Made by a program: the position numbers and the translations under genes. Of a DNA stretch of 64,000 bases, positions 7,939 to 16,606 are shown piece after piece. The DNA is taken from positions 24,398 through 88,397 of the forward strand of contig NZ_QKZT01000010.1 in the NCBI RefSeq assembly GCF_003254055.1, read 5' to 3'. The first letter of the stretch is position 1. Each line of letters begins with the position of its first letter. This stretch comes from Algoriphagus chordae. Its GTDB lineage: Bacteria; Bacteroidota; Bacteroidia; Cytophagales; Cyclobacteriaceae. The notes beneath the pieces were generated by a model, which worked only from the letters and a program-made list of their open reading frames with translations, was not told where the DNA came from and searched no databases.

Positions 7939-9291
7939 TCAATTCCCCAAGTAACCATTCACGCGTGGAATAGAGAAAATCTCCTTCTGCCGACCATTGT
8001 AATAAGTCACTTTTTCACCATCAAATAAAGCGCCTTCTTCCAGCATAATTCTCACATCCTTATTCCATTCCTGCACAAAGACCACTGCATTCAACTCAAT
8101 AGCATAACCTGTATTGGCATGAAGTGGAAAATCACCTGCCCCTGGTGTATCTCCTTGATTATCCCACATACCGATCGTTGGACCAGCTGAATGCCCATAA
8201 AAGCCCAGTGGATGCGTATAGATACTCCCACGAATCCCTTCTGCATCCAACACCTTACGAGAAGCCCGAAGGATTTCATTGCCCGTTCTACCAGCTACAT
8301 AATTCGAAGTCAAAATATCCTGAACTCTATTTCCTTTTTTAAAGGCATCCTGCAAGTAAGCAGGAACTTCAGTTTCTCCAGCTTTCAGCACATAAGCCAT
8401 TTCTTGAGTATCTGTATTCAGTCTGAGATAGGTAATTCCAAAATCCACATGAAGTAAATCACCGGGCATAATCACCGACTCAGGAGCTTTGGTCGCAAAG
8501 TTTCTGTTTTGTTCATTGTTTGCAGGGTCTTCTCTCTGAATATCTACCGAAGGATGAAACCAGGTGTCAAGCTTCATTTCCTTAATTTTCTCTCTGTACC
8601 ACCAAACCACATCTTCTGTTGTAGTCACACCGGGAGTAATCACAGCTTCAGAAAGACCTTCAGCCACTATGGAATGGGCAATTTCCTGAATATGCTTATA
8701 GGTTGCCATTTCAGGCTCGGTTCTAGTTTCTAACCAACGTACAGCCAGAGTTTGAGCAGAAACAACATTGGCTTGAAGATTCTGAGGCAGGTATTCTAAA
8801 AATACCTGATGCTCATTCGTCGTCAAGCCATCTGCATGACCGTAATCCTTAGCATAGTTCAAGGCGATTTTCTTTGGATTTTTCGAAGAAATCAATTCCA
8901 TCAAAGCTTTCCACTGATCAGGCTGAGTCTCTGGATCCCAAGCCCTTTTGAAGGCCTTCCCCACATCATACCTAGCCACAGCATAAGTTTCGACAGGAGC
9001 ATTTGCCGAAGGCTGATACATCACCAAAATAGTTCTCCTCCTTGCAGCATGCCAAGTTGCAGGAAGTAGAGTTCGAATGACTGGATCCTCATTATATTCT
9101 CTGGATATTACCACCCACATATCTACACCTGTCTCAGTCATCAGGTTTGGAAGTAAATTCTGGATTCGATAATCTAGCCAACTGTCGATTACCTTGGCTT
9201 GTTCGCGCTGAGTCAGCACTGCTAGATCTTGTGCAGAACTAAGGTTTGAAATAAGAATAAATGAGAATACGAAGAGTAGCTTTTTGTACAT
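7939..9291 (-). CDS. Secreted M24-family metallopeptidase (Xaa-Pro aminopeptidase-like)
   Basis: A 450-residue protein with a signal peptide (MYKKLLFVFSFILISNLSSAQ), so it is exported to the periplasm or cell surface. The N-terminal half is a creatinase-like domain (about 30-190). The C-terminal half is the pita-bread catalytic domain with the expected metal-ligand motifs: LLHVDFGITYLRLNTDTQE (two Asp), FYGHSAGP (His), ELNAVVFV (Glu) and MLEEGALF (Glu). Family members cleave Xaa-Pro bonds or related dipeptides with two divalent metals. A perfect GGATTAATCC palindrome within a TCAGGAT/ATCCTGA hairpin lies immediately before the start codon. Its neighbours on the same strand (MATE, NUDIX) start further upstream, separated by about 70 bp. 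Confidence 0.88.
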   Translation of the reverse strand: MYKKLLFVFSFILISNLSSAQDLAVLTQREQAKVIDSWLDYRIQNLLPNLMTETGVDMWVVISREYNEDPVIRTLLPATWHAARRRTILVMYQPSANAPVETYAVARYDVGKAFKRAWDPETQPDQWKALMELISSKNPKKIALNYAKDYGHADGLTTNEHQVFLEYLPQNLQANVVSAQTLAVRWLETRTEPEMATYKHIQEIAHSIVAEGLSEAVITPGVTTTEDVVWWYREKIKEMKLDTWFHPSVDIQREDPANNEQNRNFATKAPESVIMPGDLLHVDFGITYLRLNTDTQEMAYVLKAGETEVPAYLQDAFKKGNRVQDILTSNYVAGRTGNEILRASRKVLDAEGIRGSIYTHPLGFYGHSAGPTIGMWDNQGDTPGAGDFPLHANTGYAIELNAVVFVQEWNKDVRIMLEEGALFDGEKVTYYNGRQKEIFSIPRVNGYLGN

Positions 9292-9292
9292 A

Positions 9293-9312
9293 TCAGGATG
9301 GATTAATCCTGA
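9293..9312 (-). promoter_or_regulatory. Hairpin abutting the M24 peptidase start codon
   Basis: TCAGGAT and ATCCTGA form a 7 bp stem around six bases and end one base before the ATG on the minus strand. It could mask ribosome loading or be a protein-binding palindrome (core GGATTAATCC). Function is inferred only from position. Confidence 0.3.
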
Positions 9313-9361
9313 ATATAAAACAAATTACATAGACTAAGTATAGGATTTTGGTTGAGATATT

Positions 9362-10717
9362 CTACGAAGTGACTATTGGTTTATTTGCAGCAATCATTCG
9401 ATTACTCAACCTATGAAAACGGTAAAACAATACCACAGCAGTTATACTCAAGCCGATCAGTAAACCGTACCAAATTCCTTTTTCAGCCAACCCCATCTCA
9501 AAAGCCAGGAAGTAACCTAATGGAAGTCCGATAACCCAATAGGCAACTAAGGTGATAATGGTAGGAAACCTAACATCCTCCATACCACGCAACACTCCCA
9601 ATCCAGCTACCTGAATACCATCTGAGAGTTGGAATAAACCAGCTATTATCAGTAAGGAGGCCGATAAAGCAACTACTTCATCGTTGTCAATGTAAAGTGT
9701 TGGTAGATAGGATCGCATAAGAATAAATATCAAACCTGTAATCGCCATAAAAACCAGTGCCATTCCAAAAACCACCATTCCTGCTTCACGCATTGTCTTG
9801 AAATTATTGCGACCAATCTGATTGCTCACACGAATCATCCCAGCTGTACTCAAACCAGCAACCATCATATAACTAATTGAAGCCAAATTGATAGCAATCT
9901 GATGAGCAGCAAGTGCATTTACGCCTATCCATCCCATCATAATAGCAGCAGCACTGAATGCGCTTACTTCAAAAATGTATTGGAAACCTGTTGGGATTCC
10001 GATTTTCAGGATTCTATTCAATAATAAGAACCTTAGTTTACTTAAACCTATTTGCAGATTAAAGACACGATATCTTTTGGAGCGCATCACATATAGCCCC
10101 ATCATGATAGGCATCAGAATACGGGATATTAAAGTAGCCAAACCAGCACCATTCAACCCCATTTCGGGTGCTCCTAAGTTCCCATAAATCAACACCCAGT
10201 TTAGAAATACATTGATTACGTTACAAAAAATCGTCACATACATCGCTTGTTTGGTCTGTGAAAGGCCTTCGGCAAACTGCTTAAATGATTGGAAAATCAT
10301 GAAAGGCAGCAGCGATGCAGTAATTATATAGAGGTAAGGAATCGTCAATCGCACTACCTCCTCAGGCTGATCCAAAAAATGTAAACCTTGAGACAAACCG
10401 ATAACCACCACCGTAAGTAGAGCTGCGGTGGCAATATTGATCCACAATCCATGTTGAAACAAGTGACCAATGCGCTTGAACTTACCTTTGCCTTCTGCCA
10501 CAGAAACCAAAGGGGTAATACCCATGGAAATCCCCATTCCAAACATCAGAATCACAAAAAATATACTGTTCCCCAGAGAAGCCGCAGCCAGTGGCACTGC
10601 ACCAGTTCGACCAACCATCATACTATCAGCAACACCGACTAATACTTGACCCAATTGACTCAAAACTACTGGAAAAGCCAGCGTGAAGGTTATCTTAAAA
10701 TGTTCCTTGATTGTCAT
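9362..10717 (-). CDS. MATE-family efflux transporter (NorM-like)
   Basis: A 451-residue inner-membrane protein with about 12 transmembrane helices and the duplicated MATE architecture. The first repeat begins TLAFPVVLSQLGQVLVGVADSMMVG, a classic MATE opening, and the second repeat starts around GIPTGFQYIFEVSAFSAAAIMMGW. Conserved segments such as GNSIFFVILMFGMGISMGITPLVS support a NorM-type Na+ or H+ antiporter that exports cationic compounds; the substrate cannot be told. Its start lies one base from the stop of the upstream NUDIX gene, so the two are probably translated from one mRNA. Confidence 0.92.
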   Translation of the reverse strand: MTIKEHFKITFTLAFPVVLSQLGQVLVGVADSMMVGRTGAVPLAAASLGNSIFFVILMFGMGISMGITPLVSVAEGKGKFKRIGHLFQHGLWINIATAALLTVVVIGLSQGLHFLDQPEEVVRLTIPYLYIITASLLPFMIFQSFKQFAEGLSQTKQAMYVTIFCNVINVFLNWVLIYGNLGAPEMGLNGAGLATLISRILMPIMMGLYVMRSKRYRVFNLQIGLSKLRFLLLNRILKIGIPTGFQYIFEVSAFSAAAIMMGWIGVNALAAHQIAINLASISYMMVAGLSTAGMIRVSNQIGRNNFKTMREAGMVVFGMALVFMAITGLIFILMRSYLPTLYIDNDEVVALSASLLIIAGLFQLSDGIQVAGLGVLRGMEDVRFPTIITLVAYWVIGLPLGYFLAFEMGLAEKGIWYGLLIGLSITAVVLFYRFHRLSNRMIAANKPIVTS

Positions 10718-10718
10718 A

Positions 10719-11261
10719 TTAAAAATTTAGAATTCTAGCAGCCTTAAGAATACCGGCAATACTGATTCCGTCTGTAATTTCTCCTTTCATCACCATTTCC
10801 AAAACTTGTGAAAAAGGCAATTTCTTTATTTTGAGCACTTCAGTTTCCTCAAACTCAGTTTCTCCTTGTGTGAGCCCTTCGGCTAAGTACACATAGCCCA
10901 CTTCGTCCGTCACAGAATTGGAAGTATGGATTTTCATAATTTCCGTCCACTTCTCCGCACACAACCCAGTCTCCTCCTTAAGTTCACGTTTTGCACTAGT
11001 CAACTTGTCTTCATCTAAGGGACCTCCTCCCATAGGAATCTCCCAAGCATATTCATCCAAGGTATAGCGATATTGACCTATGAGCCAGGTATTCATGTCC
11101 TTGTCAATGGGAATGATCCCCATTGCTCTATTCTTGAAATGAACCTTTCCATAGATCCCCTCATTGCCAGCAGGGTTTGTGACATCATGCTGCTCTACAC
11201 TAATCCAGGGATTTTCGTAGACAGGACTGATCTTGTTGGTTTTCCAGGGGTTTTGTTCCAT
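10719..11261 (-). CDS. NUDIX hydrolase, ADP-ribose pyrophosphatase-like
   Basis: A 180-residue cytosolic hydrolase. The NUDIX box fits G-x5-E-x7-REL-x-EE-x-G: GGGPLDEDKLTSAKRELKEE followed by TGL (about residues 77-99), giving the Mg-binding helix. The upstream AIGIIPID and YRYTLDEYAWEIPMG segments resemble ADP-ribose/nucleoside-diphosphate-sugar pyrophosphatases. It probably cleans up ADP-ribose or a related X-linked nucleoside diphosphate. The gene starts about 55 bp after the Lrp terminator and is followed one base later by the MATE gene, forming a two-gene unit. Confidence 0.88.
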   Translation of the reverse strand: MEQNPWKTNKISPVYENPWISVEQHDVTNPAGNEGIYGKVHFKNRAMGIIPIDKDMNTWLIGQYRYTLDEYAWEIPMGGGPLDEDKLTSAKRELKEETGLCAEKWTEIMKIHTSNSVTDEVGYVYLAEGLTQGETEFEETEVLKIKKLPFSQVLEMVMKGEITDGISIAGILKAARILNF

Positions 11262-11270
11262 TTGCTCAAA

Positions 11271-11296
11271 AAAAAAGGGTGACTTTCGCCACCCTT
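11271..11296 (-). terminator. Rho-independent terminator after the Lrp-family gene
   Basis: On the minus strand AAGGGTG pairs with CACCCTT around an 8 nt loop, and the hairpin is followed by a run of T (read as A9 on the plus strand). It lies 21 bases after the Lrp stop codon. Confidence 0.8.
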
Positions 11297-11316
11297 CATG
11301 TATTAGATTAGGCTAA

Positions 11317-11811
11317 TTAAGCCGGGATAGGCATTACTTTAGAATCCTTGAAAGTAGATAAAATAACCATGGATTGCATGGAATCTACCTCCTTGATTTC
11401 AGATACTTTCTCAAGCATCAAATTTTGATATGAAGTAATGTCTTTGGCAATAATCTTTAGGATAAAATCACCAGTACCTGTGATGTGGTGACATTCAATC
11501 ACTTCAGGAATAATATTGATTTCACGCATAAATGCATCAATATTCCCTTTGTTGTGACCAATCAAACTCACCAAAACAAAAGTACTTACTCCCAAGCCGA
11601 TCTTCTCAGGATCAAGCTTCGCATGATAACTTTTAATTATACCTGATTGCTCCAATTTCTTCACTCGCTCCAAAGTTGGGGCTGGAGAAAGTCCAATATC
11701 TTTTGACAATTGAGCATTTGTAATTTTGGCATTAGCCTGTAGGATTTCTAGAATCATCCTATCGATTTTATCGAATTTTATTCTTAAGCTATGATCCATG
11801 ATCTCTTGCAT
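11317..11811 (-). CDS. Lrp/AsnC-family transcriptional regulator
   Basis: A 164-residue cytosolic regulator. The N-terminal winged helix-turn-helix (about residues 14-60) has DRMILEILQANAKITNAQLS and GLSPAPTLERVKKLEQSGII, the standard AsnC-type HTH. The C-terminal RAM ligand-binding domain includes HITGTGDFILKIIAKD. Proteins like this sense amino acids and control their metabolism or act globally by wrapping DNA as octamers. The start may be Met1 (11811) or Met5 (11799). A TAACTTTG promoter element lies 21 bp upstream of the first. It is followed by its own terminator. The effector and targets are not visible. Confidence 0.92.
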   Translation of the reverse strand: MQEIMDHSLRIKFDKIDRMILEILQANAKITNAQLSKDIGLSPAPTLERVKKLEQSGIIKSYHAKLDPEKIGLGVSTFVLVSLIGHNKGNIDAFMREINIIPEVIECHHITGTGDFILKIIAKDITSYQNLMLEKVSEIKEVDSMQSMVILSTFKDSKVMPIPA

Positions 11812-11831
11812 TTACCGAATTTTATATGGTG

Positions 11832-11839
11832 CAAAGTTA
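11832..11839 (-). promoter_or_regulatory. -7 promoter element of the Lrp-family gene (TAACTTTG)
   Basis: TAACTTTG on the minus strand matches TAnnTTTG and ends 20 bp before the start codon, with a GTTT about 20 nt upstream as a weak -33 candidate. Confidence 0.5.
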
Positions 11840-12009
11840 ATATAATTGATGATTGTTTTAAACCATTCATCAGAATTTTAAAGAGGAAATTCGAAATTTT
11901 ATTGATATTTCTTAGCTTTTACACAAACAATCCTTTCAAAATTGCTTGCCTCCTCTTAAAAATTCAAATTATCTCCTGTTATATAAGGGGTAGAACGTCA
12001 CCCTTACAC

Positions 12010-13203
12010 TTAAAGTTTATTCTTTTTGATATAATCTCTGGCTTCTTGATGAGCGGGATGTTTTCGCTTGGCATACTTCTTCACTTTCTTAAAATACTGT
12101 TTTGCCAAATCCTTGTTATTTTCTTCTGTGGCGATCTTTCCTAATTGTAACAAAGAATGTAGGTAGTACCCACTTTCCTGAGACTCAGATTCCTCGCCGA
12201 AGGATAGCGTAAGCAGGTAATACTTCTTAGCTTGTTCTAAATCTCCCAGCCGCTCATTGTATTGCGCAACATAAAAGGCGGCATATCTTCCGCTATTGGA
12301 TTCATATCCTGGCATTTTAGCATCTATCCTTTCTAGAATTTGCTTGGATTGCTCCACTGATTCGGTCCAACGACCTACGGTATACAAGTGTCGGGCATAG
12401 GATCTATGGAAATACGGATTGTTAGGAAACTCCTCATGCAAATACTCAGAAATCTGTAATGCCTTGAATGGCTCCTTCTCTTCAGAAGCATAAAGTCTAA
12501 ACAAAAAGTACTGGGCTTCCACCCGGGTATAGAATGCATTATTGGCCACCTCTTCTAGCTGACGCAGTCCAAGTTTTTTATCTCCTTCAGGGAATAGCGC
12601 CATAACTGGCTTCATAAGCGGGTAATTGTCAGGTATCCATTCTGCGAAATAATTAAAGAGGGCATCTCCCAAAAGTAATTCTGGGTTAAATTCCTCCTCT
12701 CCTCTAGAGAGATCCAAATACTTCAAGGAATTTCTTCCTGCCCAAGCGGCTTTGGTCCAACTCTTCCGCTCTGAATAAAGTCTGGACTGAAACCCATATC
12801 CTGCTGCCAAGAAAAAAGCGGCTTCCTTATTTGTCTCATCTTCGTCAAACATTACCTGAGCTTTTGCAATAGCCCTATCTAAGTATTTGACAAAAGTCGC
12901 ATCATATTTTTCATTTGTCACATCCACTTCAATTCTCCACCAATAGCCGAGCGCGACCAAGAATTCTGGTAAAGGATGATCGGGGTATTGATTAGCTAAT
13001 ACAGCGAAATCCCGCTCTGCGGTAGGGAAATCAAAATTGTACATACTGTTAATAGCCGTGGTAATTCTAAATTGAAGCCCCTTGTCCAGCAATAAATACT
13101 TGGAAGGCGCAAAGATCATAGAATCCTCTGCTACTTCTTGAGCCCTAGCGACACCAAGACCTGCAAACCAAATACTTAGAATCATTACGATCCGTGCTAA
13201 CAT
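12010..13203 (-). CDS. Secreted TPR-repeat protein of unknown role
   Basis: A 397-residue protein with a signal peptide (MLARIVMILSIWFAGLGVARAQ), placing it in the periplasm or envelope. The mature protein is almost wholly helical, with TPR-like pairs, for example NFDFPTAERDFAVLANQYPDHP and LGDLEQAKKYYLLTLSFGEE near the C-terminus, and a basic end (KKVKKYAKRKHPAHQEARDY). Such proteins act as scaffolds, and no catalytic motif is seen. It is transcribed away from the following membrane-protein gene, sharing an 80 bp divergent region with TAnnTTTG elements on both strands. The 198 bp on its downstream side has no clear terminator. Confidence 0.75.
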   Translation of the reverse strand: MLARIVMILSIWFAGLGVARAQEVAEDSMIFAPSKYLLLDKGLQFRITTAINSMYNFDFPTAERDFAVLANQYPDHPLPEFLVALGYWWRIEVDVTNEKYDATFVKYLDRAIAKAQVMFDEDETNKEAAFFLAAGYGFQSRLYSERKSWTKAAWAGRNSLKYLDLSRGEEEFNPELLLGDALFNYFAEWIPDNYPLMKPVMALFPEGDKKLGLRQLEEVANNAFYTRVEAQYFLFRLYASEEKEPFKALQISEYLHEEFPNNPYFHRSYARHLYTVGRWTESVEQSKQILERIDAKMPGYESNSGRYAAFYVAQYNERLGDLEQAKKYYLLTLSFGEESESQESGYYLHSLLQLGKIATEENNKDLAKQYFKKVKKYAKRKHPAHQEARDYIKKNKL

Positions 13204-13255
13204 ATATTTCTTCCTTTTTAAATCTCAAAATTAGAGGTATTCGCAAACAAAATTT

Positions 13256-13263
13256 TAGATTTG
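13256..13263 (+). promoter_or_regulatory. -7 promoter element (TAGATTTG) of the Yip1-like gene
   Basis: TAGATTTG fits TAnnTTTG and ends 19 bp before the ATG at 13283. On the opposite strand TAATTTTG (13226-13233) serves as a candidate for the divergent TPR gene. Confidence 0.4.
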
Positions 13264-13282
13264 AATAAGATTCATCTTAAAA

Positions 13283-13933
13283 ATGGCAAAAACTTTAACT
13301 CCAGAGGGACAACGTTTAAAAGAACTAATAGATTTCGATAAGCGTGTTTATTTTTTAGTGCTTGTATTTTTGTTTTTGCTGATCAGGTATCTCACTAATA
13401 CTCTGATTCTTGAAGCCATCCCAGATTACAATAATTTGGAAGCAAGAGGTGACTTCATGATTTTCCACATATTTAATGCATTAAATTATCTCTGGACACC
13501 ATTTGCCTTACTCTGGAAATTCACCGTGATCGCTTTTCTATTTTGGCTAGGAGCCTTTCTCATAGGCTACAAAGTCCCCTATAAAGAATTATGGCAGTTT
13601 GCACTGATTGCTGAAGTGGTTTTTATCTTTCCAGAATTGATTCGCTTACTGGTGTACATAGCTCCACAATCAGGAGTTACCTATACAGAAATAGATGAAT
13701 ATCGAGCGCTTTCTCTACTCTCTCTGATTGGCTCAGACAATGTAGCCGCACAATATCACTATACTTTAGCCACGCTGAATATCTTTGAGATTATCTACGG
13801 AATAGTATGGCTCTATGGATTTCATATGATCTCTCGAAGACCTTTTGGGGAATGTGCAATAGTCGTATTTATAAGTTATTACATTCCCTTAGCAATTTGG
13901 CTCGTTTGGTATATGATGGTTTATCGAGCTTAG
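13283..13933 (+). CDS. Multi-spanning membrane protein, possibly Yip1-like
   Basis: A 216-residue protein with about five hydrophobic segments (roughly 24-45, 75-98, 106-125, 155-180 and 190-212). I do not recognise a specific function. The pattern of a polar N-terminus, LFLLIRYLTNTLILEAIPDY, and FWLGAFLIGYKVPYKELWQ...EVVFIFPELIRLL resembles Yip1/YIF1-type or 'sulfate ABC transporter permease-like' proteins sometimes annotated in Bacteroidota, but the match is by impression only. It is monocistronic and ends 65 bp before the convergent TauE gene. A TAGATTTG promoter element precedes it. Confidence 0.65.
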   Translation: MAKTLTPEGQRLKELIDFDKRVYFLVLVFLFLLIRYLTNTLILEAIPDYNNLEARGDFMIFHIFNALNYLWTPFALLWKFTVIAFLFWLGAFLIGYKVPYKELWQFALIAEVVFIFPELIRLLVYIAPQSGVTYTEIDEYRALSLLSLIGSDNVAAQYHYTLATLNIFEIIYGIVWLYGFHMISRRPFGECAIVVFISYYIPLAIWLVWYMMVYRA

Positions 13934-13998
13934 ATTTGCTGAAAAAATGGGTTTGGAAGTGACCTACACTCAAAATTTCTATACAATACCTGATTCAG

Positions 13999-14805
13999 TT
14001 AAAGCGACATCAGTTCCTTACTGATGATGTAAAGCCCCATCAACAACACAAACCAACCAAAACCTTTCTTAAGTGCCTTTTCGTTGATCTTCTTAGATAA
14101 GGAACTGCCAATAAAAATCCCAACTATCGACAAGCCGGTAAAAATTAATAGCATTTTCCAGTCAATGGTTTGATTAGAAACATCACCCAAAAATCCTATT
14201 AAAGATTTGGCGGCAATAATCAATAGTGAGGTACCCACAGCCATTTTCATTGGAAGCCTTGCCAAAAGTACAAGAGCTGGAATAATCAAAAAACCTCCTC
14301 CAGCACCTATCAGGCCGGTTATCAGACCAACTACAATTCCTTCGATCGCGATCAGTGGGATGTTAAACTTTACTTTTGTCTCTTCTTTAGATTCATCTGA
14401 CTTCCTTCCCTTGATCATAGAATAGGATGCCACCAGCATTATCACTGCAAAGAAAACCATGATACCAATGCTTTTGAAAATCACAAGCTCATTTACGGCG
14501 AATAAAGGATCAGGAAGAGCTGGTACTAAATATTTTCTAGTTAAGAAAACGGCAATAAAAGAGGGTATTGCAAATACTAGGGCGGTTTTGTAATCCACCA
14601 AATTCTTACTCATATAGGTAAAAGAACCTACCAAAGAGGTACTTCCCACGACAAACAGGGAGTAAGCAGTAGCTAAAACAGGATCAATTCCCAAAATATA
14701 AACAAGCACGGGAACTGTCAATATAGATCCTCCTCCCCCGATTAGTCCCAAACTAATTCCTATGATTACTGCTGCTGCATATCCAACTAGTACTATAATC
14801 TCCAT
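13999..14805 (-). CDS. TauE/SafE-family sulfite/anion exporter
   Basis: A 268-residue inner-membrane protein with about eight helices in two repeats. The repeats start with GISLGLIGGGGSILTVPVLVYILG and VGLITGLIGAGGGFLIIPALVLL, the paired glycine-rich motifs that define the TauE/SafE (DUF81) family. Members move sulfite, sulfoacetate or other organosulfur anions out of the cell. The neighbourhood (universal stress protein and Crp/Fnr regulator) suggests respiratory or redox-stress control rather than taurine use, because no sulfonate-degrading genes are present. A TACTTTTG element and a GTGAC-N4-GTTAC near-palindrome lie upstream. Confidence 0.9.
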   Translation of the reverse strand: MEIIVLVGYAAAVIIGISLGLIGGGGSILTVPVLVYILGIDPVLATAYSLFVVGSTSLVGSFTYMSKNLVDYKTALVFAIPSFIAVFLTRKYLVPALPDPLFAVNELVIFKSIGIMVFFAVIMLVASYSMIKGRKSDESKEETKVKFNIPLIAIEGIVVGLITGLIGAGGGFLIIPALVLLARLPMKMAVGTSLLIIAAKSLIGFLGDVSNQTIDWKMLLIFTGLSIVGIFIGSSLSKKINEKALKKGFGWFVLLMGLYIISKELMSL

Positions 14806-14830
14806 TTCAAAATTTTCAAATTTGATATCA

Positions 14831-14874
14831 CAAAAGTACCAGTGACATCTAAGCGAAGAAGTGACAAATGTTAC
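14831..14874 (-). promoter_or_regulatory. Promoter region of the TauE gene with Crp/Fnr-like half-palindrome
   Basis: TACTTTTG (minus strand, 14831-14838) is a TAnnTTTG -7 element 26 bp before the start. GTGAC-AAAT-GTTAC (14861-14874) has the 5-N4-5 spacing of Fnr-type sites with one mismatched pair. It may be bound by the Crp/Fnr protein encoded 1.7 kb away; this is inference. Confidence 0.3.
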
Positions 14875-15018
14875 ACTTATTGTCTTAAGGTAAAATGTCT
14901 CCGGAATATTTCTATGAAAAAAGCGCTAGATCGATTTGTACATTTTTTCAAATCTGATAAAACAAAAGTTAAATTATTCCTCCACAAATGCCTAAATTAA
15001 TGTGTAATAACTAAGACT

Positions 15019-15822
15019 ATGAAAATAATTCTTCCTATTGATTTTTCAGACAACTCCCTAAATGCACTGGATTTTGCGATCGCCCTTGCTGGAAAAAGAG
15101 ACGGAGAGATCATCCTAGTTCATGTGATTGAATCAGTATTTGACTTTGCCTCTCAGGCTTCTGTTGCCATAGAAAACCTGCATCGAGATGCTGAATCTCT
15201 TATGCAAAAGACTCTGGAGAAACATAAAGACTCAGAGCTAAAATTTACTACAATCATAAAGGAAGGAACGGCCTCCATTTCTGTTGCCAGAATAGCTAGA
15301 GATATGGATGCTACTTTGATAGTCATGGGTACCCAAGGCGCAAGTGGCATATTGGTTAAGTTAATTGGCAGTACCACTATCAACCTTATCAAAGAATCCT
15401 CTGTCCCTGTATTAGTGGTGCCAGCGGAAGCAAATGCAGAGGAAATAAGAAAAGTGGCCTTGGCTTTGGAATTCGCCAATCATGAGGAAAAATTCATCGA
15501 CTGGGTTATTGATATGAGTATACGCTGGGAACGAGGTTTAGAATTTGTCCATGTGCAAACAGCCTCTGACTATGAGGAAGATTCTGGTATCAAAAAATTA
15601 GAGGATTTCATTACCTCTCATCATCCCGGCTTACCTGTGAAAATCCACACCTTTTATGCTTCCACTCCTGTAGAAGGATTAGACCAATTTTTGGAAGAAA
15701 ATGAAAATGTAATCCTAGTCATGTGCCATGAACACAAAAATCTCTGGGAACAAGTGCTTAGCCGTAGTCAGACGATAGAAATGGTATTTCATTCTAAAGT
15801 CCCTCTACTGGTAATGCCCTGA
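15019..15822 (+). CDS. Universal stress protein, two UspA domains
   Basis: A 267-residue cytosolic protein with tandem UspA-type domains. The first (about 1-140) starts MKIILPIDFSDNSLNALDFA and carries the ATP-binding signature GTQGASGILVKLIGST with following PVLVVP. The second (about 145-267) keeps the fold (VALALEFANHEEKF...VPLLVMP) but lacks a clear glycine-rich nucleotide motif. USPs of this type are induced by respiratory or starvation stress. The gene ends exactly where the convergent Crp/Fnr gene ends (adjacent stop codons), and the TauE gene is divergent upstream. The shared region is 213 bp. Confidence 0.9.
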   Translation: MKIILPIDFSDNSLNALDFAIALAGKRDGEIILVHVIESVFDFASQASVAIENLHRDAESLMQKTLEKHKDSELKFTTIIKEGTASISVARIARDMDATLIVMGTQGASGILVKLIGSTTINLIKESSVPVLVVPAEANAEEIRKVALALEFANHEEKFIDWVIDMSIRWERGLEFVHVQTASDYEEDSGIKKLEDFITSHHPGLPVKIHTFYASTPVEGLDQFLEENENVILVMCHEHKNLWEQVLSRSQTIEMVFHSKVPLLVMP

Positions 15823-16479
15823 TTACTTACTAATCAATTCCTCAAAATCATCACGGATATAAATCACATTTCTCCCCAACTCAATCCATTTTTTCTTCTC
15901 TAATTGTTTTAAAAGGCGGGAAACAACTTCTCTGGAAGTAGTCAGTTCATTAGCGATTTCTTGATGGGTGGTATGAAGTTCATTCGTCTTATGCTGCTTC
16001 ATCTTAGTCACTATAAACCGCATCAGCCGCTCATCCATTCGTTTGAAAGCTACGGCATCCAGTGCAACCAGCAATTCCTGAAAACGTCTTTGATAAGTGT
16101 TTGAAACAAAATCCTTCCACTGTTTGAACTCATCCGAAAACTGATCAAGAACAGTGATAGGTATGCCAATAAGCATGGTATCTTCCTCCACCACAGCTTT
16201 AATCTCAGATGGCTTCATAGACGAGCAACATGTCAAAGACAAAGCACAGGTCTCTCCTGCATCTAGAAAGTATAAAAACAACTCTCTACCTTCCTCATCC
16301 ATTCTAGATATTTTGATTGAACCTTCCAATACTATTGGGACCATCTTGACAAACTGCCCTGGCTCCATCATCACTTTTCCTGCCTCTAATTCCATGATTT
16401 GACCCTTGTCCAAAATCTGCTTTAGAAGTTCCGGATCGGTGAAATTAGGTAGGTATTCCTTTAAATCTTTGGTAGTCAT
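15823..16479 (-). CDS. Crp/Fnr-family transcriptional regulator
   Basis: A 218-residue regulator with an N-terminal cyclic-nucleotide-binding-like beta barrel (about 10-125, with MMEPGQFVKMVPIVLEGSIKI) and a C-terminal winged HTH (about 145-205, with HQEIANELTTSREVVSRLLK). The cysteine cluster CALSLTCCSS in the effector domain is common in Bacteroidota Crp/Fnr proteins and may sense redox state, but it is not the Fnr 4Fe-4S pattern. A perfect GTGAT-ATTA-ATCAC palindrome about 50 bp upstream suggests autoregulation. Likely targets are the neighbouring USP and TauE genes. Confidence 0.92.
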   Translation of the reverse strand: MTTKDLKEYLPNFTDPELLKQILDKGQIMELEAGKVMMEPGQFVKMVPIVLEGSIKISRMDEEGRELFLYFLDAGETCALSLTCCSSMKPSEIKAVVEEDTMLIGIPITVLDQFSDEFKQWKDFVSNTYQRRFQELLVALDAVAFKRMDERLMRFIVTKMKQHKTNELHTTHQEIANELTTSREVVSRLLKQLEKKKWIELGRNVIYIRDDFEELISK

Positions 16480-16527
16480 ATCCTGTTATAATAATGATAA
16501 AGGTAGGCTTCAGTTGATTTTCTCTGA

Positions 16528-16541
16528 GTGATATTAATCAC
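16528..16541. promoter_or_regulatory. Candidate Crp/Fnr-type operator (GTGAT-ATTA-ATCAC)
   Basis: A perfect 5+4+5 inverted repeat with the spacing of TTGAT-N4-ATCAA Fnr sites. It lies 49-62 bp upstream of the Crp/Fnr gene start and just beyond the terminator of the giant gene operon. Confidence 0.45.
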
Positions 16542-16548
16542 AAGTATA

Positions 16549-16579
16549 TAAAAAAACACCTCCCAAGAAACTTGGGAGG
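16549..16579 (-). terminator. Terminator of the giant two-gene operon
   Basis: CCTCCCAAG-AAA-CTTGGGAGG is a perfect 9 bp stem with a 3-base loop. On the minus strand it is followed by GTGTTTTTTT. It lies 28 bp after the stop codon of the 1374-codon gene. Confidence 0.9.
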
Positions 16580-16606
16580 CATCTACTTTTCAAATAAGCC
16601 ATCCAG

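Noticed and set aside
8124..9069. Several plus-strand frames inside the M24 peptidase gene
   Set aside because: No family motifs, and the minus-strand frame encodes a complete peptidase.
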